Below are positions 59,685 to 64,000 of a stretch of 64,000 bases of DNA, piece by piece. The first letter of the stretch is position 1, and each line of letters opens with the position of its first letter. The stretch spans positions 4,791,836 through 4,855,835 of the forward strand of contig NZ_CP092418.1 in assembly GCF_023716485.1 (NCBI RefSeq), written 5' to 3'. The notes beneath the pieces are model-generated. The model was not told the DNA's origin. It ran no database searches and worked only from the letters and a program-made list of their open reading frames with translations. A program made the position numbers and the translations under genes. This DNA is from Microbulbifer variabilis (lineage in GTDB: Bacteria; Pseudomonadota; Gammaproteobacteria; Pseudomonadales; Cellvibrionaceae).

Positions 59685-61061
59685 TTATTTTCCGATACAA
59701 AAGCTGCCGAAAATTTTCCCGAGCAGCTCGTCCGCACTCATTGCACCGGTGATTTCCCCCAACGCCTGCTGGGCCTGACGCAAGTCTTCCGCGAGTAATT
59801 CACCGGCACCATGGCTGTGGAGCTGCTGGGAACCTTGCTCAATAAAGGCGCGGGCGCGCTCAAGAGCCTCTAAATGGCGTCTACGCGCACTAAAAGTGCC
59901 TTCGGCAGCACCACTGAAGCCGATAGACTGTTTCAAATGCTCCTTCAGTGCTTCGAGGCCCGCACCGGTCTTGGCGCTGATGGCTATAACCGGCACTCCT
60001 TGAGTGTGAGCTTGGAGGCCGGCACTGTAATCGCTGAGATCAATTTTGTTCAGTACCAGTGTGAGCTTGTCTAAGTCCTGAAGCTGGTTGGTAAATTCCG
60101 GCCAGGCCTCTGCCGGGTCCAGTGAGTGAAGTTGCTCTGCATCCATTACCAGGAGCACGCGATCCGCCTGGTGAATCTCCTCCCAGGCGCGCTCGATGCC
60201 TATTTGCTCTACTTTATCTGGCGCATCCCGCAGGCCGGCGGTATCGGCGAACTGCAGGGGCATGCCGTCAATGTGGATATCTTCCCGCAAGATATCGCGG
60301 GTGGTGCCGGCGATATCGGTGACGATGGCAGTATTGCGACCCGCGAGGGCATTGAGCAGGCTCGACTTGCCGGCATTGGGGCGCCCGGCAATGGCCACCC
60401 GCATACCCTCGCGCATAATGGCGCCCTGGCGCGCCTGAGCTTCCACACCAGCCATTTGTGCCAGTAGGGCCTGGATATCTGCAGCCACCTTGCCATCGGC
60501 GAGAAAGTCGATCTCCTCTTCGGGAAAATCGATGGCGGCTTCCACATAGATACGCAGGTGGGTAAGGCTTTCCACAAGGTCTTCGATCTTGTCGGAAAAA
60601 GCGCCCTGTAGTGAACGCATGGCGTTGCGTGCCGCCTGGGCACTACCGGCATCAATCAGATCGGCGATCGCTTCGGCTTGGGTGAGATCCATTTTGTCGT
60701 TGAGGAAGGCGCGTTCAGAAAACTCCCCGGGACGTGCCTGGCGGGCTCCCAGTTCGATCGTTGCCTTCAGCAGTTGATCGAGAATGACCGGGCCACCGTG
60801 GCCCTGCAGTTCCACCACGTCTTCTCCGGTAAATGAGTTGGGGCCTGGGAAGAATAGGGCGAGTCCCTGGTCGATCAGTTGCTCACTGTGGAAAAAATTT
60901 CGGTAATGGGCATAGCGCGCTTTGAGCGGTTTATCCCCGCAGATTTGCTGGGCAATGGACAGGGCTTTGGGGCCAGATAGGCGGATTACACCGATACCAC
61001 CGCGCCCTGGTGCGGTGGCGACGGCGGCGATGGTGTCGCGATTAAGGCTTTGTTGTGTCAT
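59685..61061 (-). CDS. mnmE: tRNA modification GTPase MnmE (TrmE)
   Basis: GTPase partner of MnmG. 458 residues. The N-terminal formyl-THF domain begins [20 protein letters not shown]; the helical domain holds the G domain with P-loop [16 protein letters not shown]2 GTTRDI, G3 DTAG and G4 NKID; the C-terminus ends FCIGK with the essential Cys. Length and motifs complete. Confidence 0.96.
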   Translation of the reverse strand: MTQQSLNRDTIAAVATAPGRGGIGVIRLSGPKALSIAQQICGDKPLKARYAHYRNFFHSEQLIDQGLALFFPGPNSFTGEDVVELQGHGGPVILDQLLKATIELGARQARPGEFSERAFLNDKMDLTQAEAIADLIDAGSAQAARNAMRSLQGAFSDKIEDLVESLTHLRIYVEAAIDFPEEEIDFLADGKVAADIQALLAQMAGVEAQARQGAIMREGMRVAIAGRPNAGKSSLLNALAGRNTAIVTDIAGTTRDILREDIHIDGMPLQFADTAGLRDAPDKVEQIGIERAWEEIHQADRVLLVMDAEQLHSLDPAEAWPEFTNQLQDLDKLTLVLNKIDLSDYSAGLQAHTQGVPVIAISAKTGAGLEALKEHLKQSIGFSGAAEGTFSARRRHLEALERARAFIEQGSQQLHSHGAGELLAEDLRQAQQALGEITGAMSADELLGKIFGSFCIGK

Positions 61062-61088
61062 CGGCTGAGTGTACTCGACATAACGGAA

Positions 61089-61110
61089 AAGGGCCGCAGT
61101 TGCGGCCCTT
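61089..61110 (-). terminator. hairpin between yidC and mnmE
   Basis: AAGGGCCGCA (61089-61098) and TGCGGCCCTT (61101-61110) form a perfect 10-bp inverted repeat, followed on the minus strand by TTTTCC. Probable terminator or attenuator. Confidence 0.75.
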
Positions 61111-61136
61111 GTTGTTTGTGATCTGTGGATACTTGA

Positions 61137-62804
61137 TCAGTATTTTCCGGCATCCACCTGCTTGTTGATATACCAGGTTTGACCGATGGTGATCAGGTTG
61201 TTGGCGATCCAGTACAGAACCAGGCCAGCCGGGAACCACAGGAAGAACACCGTCATCATCACCGGCATCAGCTGCATGATACGGGCCTGGGTCGGGTCGG
61301 TGGGGGCCGGGTTCAGCTTCTGCATAAACCACATGGACAGGCCCATCAGTACCGGCAGGATGAAATAAGGGTCCTTTGCCGACAGGTCGTGAATCCAGAA
61401 GATCCAGGGCGCGTGGCGCAGCTCAACGGTTTCGGTAAGCATCCAGTAGAGGGCGATAAACACCGGCATCTGCAGCAGGATCGGCAGGCAGCCCCCCATG
61501 GGATTGATCTTCTCGCGGCGGTAGAGTTTCATGGTCTCTTCCGCCAACTTCTGACGATTGTCCTTGTACTGCTCCTGCAGTTTTTTCATCTGTGGAGCAA
61601 ACTTGCGCATGCGCGCCATAGACTTGGTGCCTGCGGCGGACAGTGGCAGCAGCAGTGTCTTGATAAAGACGGTGAGCAAGATAATCGCCCAGCCCCAGTT
61701 GCTGACAATATGCTCCTGGATAAAGTGCAGTACGCGGAACAGCGGCTTGGCAATCCACCACAGCCAGCCGTAATCCACGGTCAGGTCAAGATAGGGTGAG
61801 ATCTCCTCCAGGCGGTAGACATCCTTGGGGCCGGCATAGAAGGAAGCGCTCAGCTCGCCCTGAGTCGCGGCGGGGATTTGTACCGGCTGGGCGGTGAAGC
61901 CCATACGGAATAGTCCGTTGGACAATTCGCGCAGCTCAAAAGTGTTGCGTTCATCCTGTGGGGGAATCCAGGCGCTAAGGAAATAGTGCTGCACCATGGC
62001 TACCCAGCCGCCTTCCACTGTGGTGCGGGTGGGTTTCTCGGCGATTTCCTCAAAATCCTGCTTGAAGTAATTTTCTTCGTTGGTGTGAAGAGCGGCACCG
62101 AGGAAGGGTGACATACCAAAACCAGTATCAGTGACCGGCTCACTGGCATCGCGCTTGATCTGGCCAAACATGGCGGCGGACCAGGGCTTGGCGCTGGTGT
62201 TATCCACCAGGTAGGCCACTTGAACGAGGTAGTCCCCACGCTTGAAGGTGTAGCGTTTGGTGATATTTGCACCTTCTTGCTGCAGGGTCAGATCCACAAT
62301 CAGTTGATCCTGCCCTTCCACCATGGCGTAGTTGGTCTTTTCAACCTTAAACAGGGGGCGGCCAGCGGCGCTATCGGTGCCGTTGTTACCGATCAGACCA
62401 CTCTGGGCGATATAGGTGTGATAGCGAGTCTGGTTTAACAGGATTAAGGGCTGGTCAGGCGTATCCAGCTTTTCCTGGAACTGTCGCAGGGCCACTTTTA
62501 CGATATCACCGCCACGAGGATCAATGAGCAGATCAAAGACGTCGGTGGTGACATTGATGAGCGTGCGTTGGCCGCTATCGGTGCCTGTCTCTGCTGGCGC
62601 TTGGGACTCCAGTTGGGGTACATCGCCATTGCCGTTTTCGCTGGTCTGCGCCGGGATTTGGCTGCCGCTCTGTATATCGTCGTGAACTATGGTTTCGCGG
62701 TCGAGTTCAGGAGTGTGCTGCTCTTGAAATGCATTCCACTGGAAGATAAGTGCGAGGAGAACCGCGAGAATTCCACCTAGCAGCGTATAGCGTTGCCAAT
62801 CCAT
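61137..62804 (-). CDS. yidC: membrane protein insertase YidC
   Basis: Inserts and folds inner-membrane proteins, alone or with SecYEG. About 555 residues. An N-terminal helix (YTLLGGILAVLLALIFQWNA), a large periplasmic beta domain (about 60-330), then the five-helix insertase core with NWGWAIILLTVFIKTLLLPL and INPMGGCLPILLQMPVFIAL. I chose the ATG at 62804 (MDWQRY), the conserved start. Confidence 0.96.
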   Translation of the reverse strand: MDWQRYTLLGGILAVLLALIFQWNAFQEQHTPELDRETIVHDDIQSGSQIPAQTSENGNGDVPQLESQAPAETGTDSGQRTLINVTTDVFDLLIDPRGGDIVKVALRQFQEKLDTPDQPLILLNQTRYHTYIAQSGLIGNNGTDSAAGRPLFKVEKTNYAMVEGQDQLIVDLTLQQEGANITKRYTFKRGDYLVQVAYLVDNTSAKPWSAAMFGQIKRDASEPVTDTGFGMSPFLGAALHTNEENYFKQDFEEIAEKPTRTTVEGGWVAMVQHYFLSAWIPPQDERNTFELRELSNGLFRMGFTAQPVQIPAATQGELSASFYAGPKDVYRLEEISPYLDLTVDYGWLWWIAKPLFRVLHFIQEHIVSNWGWAIILLTVFIKTLLLPLSAAGTKSMARMRKFAPQMKKLQEQYKDNRQKLAEETMKLYRREKINPMGGCLPILLQMPVFIALYWMLTETVELRHAPWIFWIHDLSAKDPYFILPVLMGLSMWFMQKLNPAPTDPTQARIMQLMPVMMTVFFLWFPAGLVLYWIANNLITIGQTWYINKQVDAGKY

Positions 62805-62812
62805 CTTAATAC

Positions 62813-63046
62813 CTAGAGCGTGTTCTTGTGTTTGGTGGGGGGAACCGGGTCCAGTCCACCAGGGTGCCAGGGGTGGCATTTTATAAGGCGGCGCGCAGTT
62901 AAATAACCCCCCTTTAAGGCTCCGTGAGTTTCAATCGCCTCTTCGGAGTATCGCGAGCAGGTTGGGTAAAAGCGGCACTGGTTACCTACCCATGGGCTGG
63001 CCAGATAGCGGTAGACGTGTATCAGCTTGATCAGTAGCCACTTCAT
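62813..63046 (-). CDS. yidD: membrane protein insertion efficiency factor YidD
   Basis: Assists YidC-dependent insertion. 77 residues. Conserved [19 protein letters not shown] and [18 protein letters not shown] with the family Cys residues. The start overlaps the rnpA stop by four bases (ATGA); eight bases separate it from yidC. Confidence 0.95.
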   Translation of the reverse strand: MKWLLIKLIHVYRYLASPWVGNQCRFYPTCSRYSEEAIETHGALKGGYLTARRLIKCHPWHPGGLDPVPPTKHKNTL

Positions 63047-63429
63047 GACTTCGATTGTGGCTGTTGCGCGCGCTTGGCCAGCTTGCGCCAGAGCTTGTTT
63101 AGTGTCTTCGCCAGTACGGCCTTATCCAGATCTGCAACCCCCGGGCGAGCCAATACTACAGCATCCAGCGGCGGCAACTGGTGTTGCTGCAAGCGGAAGG
63201 TTTCTCGGGTAATTCGCTTGATTCGATTGCGGTCGGAGGCGTTGCGCACGTGCTTCTTGGCAATTACCAAGCCGAGGCGCGGATGCTCAGAATCACTGGG
63301 GCATGCGAGGATCAGGAGGTGGGGATGCGCGGCGCGCACAACGTTTTCATTGAAAACCTTGCGATACTGCGCCGCATTAAGCAGGCGCAGAGTCTTGGCA
63401 AATCCAAAGCTGCTGCGCACCTGCTGCAT
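63043..63429 (-). CDS. rnpA: ribonuclease P protein component RnpA
   Basis: Protein subunit of RNase P, 128 residues. The RNA-binding motif region is [20 protein letters not shown] and the core starts [19 protein letters not shown]. Overlaps yidD, and 27 bases separate it from rpmH. The upstream ribosome site is weak. Confidence 0.95.
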   Translation of the reverse strand: MQQVRSSFGFAKTLRLLNAAQYRKVFNENVVRAAHPHLLILACPSDSEHPRLGLVIAKKHVRNASDRNRIKRITRETFRLQQHQLPPLDAVVLARPGVADLDKAVLAKTLNKLWRKLAKRAQQPQSKS

Positions 63430-63456
63430 AGGGAGAATCTCTAAAAAGAAGAGATA

Positions 63457-63591
63457 TTATGCAGACAGTACTTTGCGGCCTTTAGCGCGGCGGCGGGCCA
63501 GGATTTTACGGCCGTTTTTGGTTGCCATACGAGCGCGGAAACCGTGAGTGCGTTTGCGCTTCAAGTTGCTGGGTTGAAATGTGCGTTTCAT
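63457..63591 (-). CDS. rpmH: 50S ribosomal protein L34
   Basis: 44 residues, [20 protein letters not shown] at the start and [12 protein letters not shown] at the end, a complete L34. First gene of rpmH-rnpA-yidD-yidC. A candidate promoter lies at 63712-63738. Confidence 0.97.
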   Translation of the reverse strand: MKRTFQPSNLKRKRTHGFRARMATKNGRKILARRRAKGRKVLSA

Positions 63592-63711
63592 AGTCTTGCT
63601 ACCTGAGACTTTGTGTTCAAGATTTCTCGGGACCATCCCCGGCCGCGGCCTGGGCTCCGGTCCGGCACAGAGCCGGGGCAGACGGAGCTACGCGCTGCGA
63701 AGGCCGCGGAT

Positions 63712-63738
63712 TGTATAGAAAGGCAACAGTGAAAGCAA
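63712..63738 (-). promoter_or_regulatory. candidate rpmH promoter
   Basis: TTGCTT (63738-63733) and TATACA (63717-63712) with a 15-base spacer on the minus strand, about 120 bases before the rpmH start. The spacer is short, so this is tentative. Confidence 0.35.
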
Positions 63739-63872
63739 CGCACAGACGGGAGATATTCGGCTTGTTTACCACTAAATCACTGATGCCAAATAACGGCTAA
63801 TCGACAAGCCCTTGAGCTACCTGATGTATTTCGTGATGCCCACCGATTGACCCCAAGATATGCACAGACAGC

Positions 63873-63881
63873 TGTGGATAA
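63873..63881 (-). promoter_or_regulatory. DnaA box
   Basis: Perfect consensus TTATCCACA on the minus strand. Confidence 0.75.
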
Positions 63882-63979
63882 AGTTCCAAAGGCGTAGGCT
63901 TCAATTGTCTAATTGTTACGCAAATACCTGATTGCATGGACATTTTTGCGCAATTTTTTCAACAGCGCCACGCTTTCTT

Positions 63980-63988
63980 GTGGATAAC
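63980..63988 (-). promoter_or_regulatory. DnaA box
   Basis: Perfect consensus TTATCCACA on the minus strand, 107 bases from the other box and in the same orientation. Confidence 0.75.
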
Positions 63989-64000
63989 CCATCGATGGAA

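Larger units (their letters stand above)
63592..64000. other. rpmH-dnaA intergenic region, probable part of oriC
   Basis: No gene seen. The first 130 bases are GC-rich and hold the rpmH promoter; the rest becomes AT-rich. Two perfect DnaA boxes (TGTGGATAA at 63873-63881 and 63980-63988, same orientation) fit an origin just upstream of dnaA, as in Pseudomonas. dnaA itself would start beyond the right edge. Confidence 0.65.

Overview
The window looks like the chromosomal origin-proximal region of a marine gammaproteobacterium, probably Cellvibrionales and Microbulbifer-like. That placement is inferred from gene order and protein character; no 16S rRNA gene lies here. The main evidence is the block rpmH-rnpA-yidD-yidC-mnmE-mnmG-rsmG-parA-parB-atpIBEFHAGDC at 47.0-63.6 kb, all on the minus strand, with two perfect DnaA boxes at the right edge. 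dnaA and the likely oriC should begin just beyond position 64000.

Layout, left to right. (1) 0-2.1 kb: the tail of an unidentified plus-strand gene and two tandem paralogous outer-membrane barrel proteins. (2) 2.4-8.4 kb: a small monooxygenase-fold protein and the phosphate regulon pstS-pstC-pstA-pstB-phoU, with a Pho box before pstS and a hairpin between pstS and pstC. (3) 8.5-17 kb: TRAP permeases DctQ and DctM, an ABC exporter whose permease is fused to an M1-type peptidase domain, a YciA thioesterase, and a TakP-like TRAP binding protein placed away from its presumed permeases. (4) 17-25 kb: uvrD, hexR, a Bcr/CflA efflux pump, a GNAT acetyltransferase, a divergent rhodanese/FtrA pair, a GST and a DoxX protein. 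(5) 25-31 kb: three monovalent cation/proton antiporters (two CPA1, one Kef-type CPA2) and a cupin. (6) 31-39.8 kb: an alpha/beta hydrolase, glmS, its DeoR-type regulator, a branched-chain 2-oxoacid dehydrogenase operon (E1 alpha, E1 beta, E2) and glmU. (7) 40-46.8 kb: a large secreted beta-propeller amidohydrolase, a formate/nitrite-type channel, a GST, a VOC protein and an unrecognised TIM-barrel-like secreted protein. Its right half is visibly AT-richer than the flanks. (8) 47-63.6 kb: the ATP synthase, chromosome partitioning and tRNA-modification/membrane-insertion core.

In many gammaproteobacteria atpC, glmU and glmS are close neighbours. Here they are separated by blocks (7) and (6), which suggests accessory insertions into a conserved cluster. 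Most of the window is housekeeping. The observations I rate highest are the ABC-permease/M1 fusion, the synonymously diverged but protein-identical block in the tandem barrel proteins, the AT-rich gap beside mnmG, and the orphan TIM-barrel gene. I saw no tRNA or rRNA genes, CRISPR arrays, insertion sequences or prophage.
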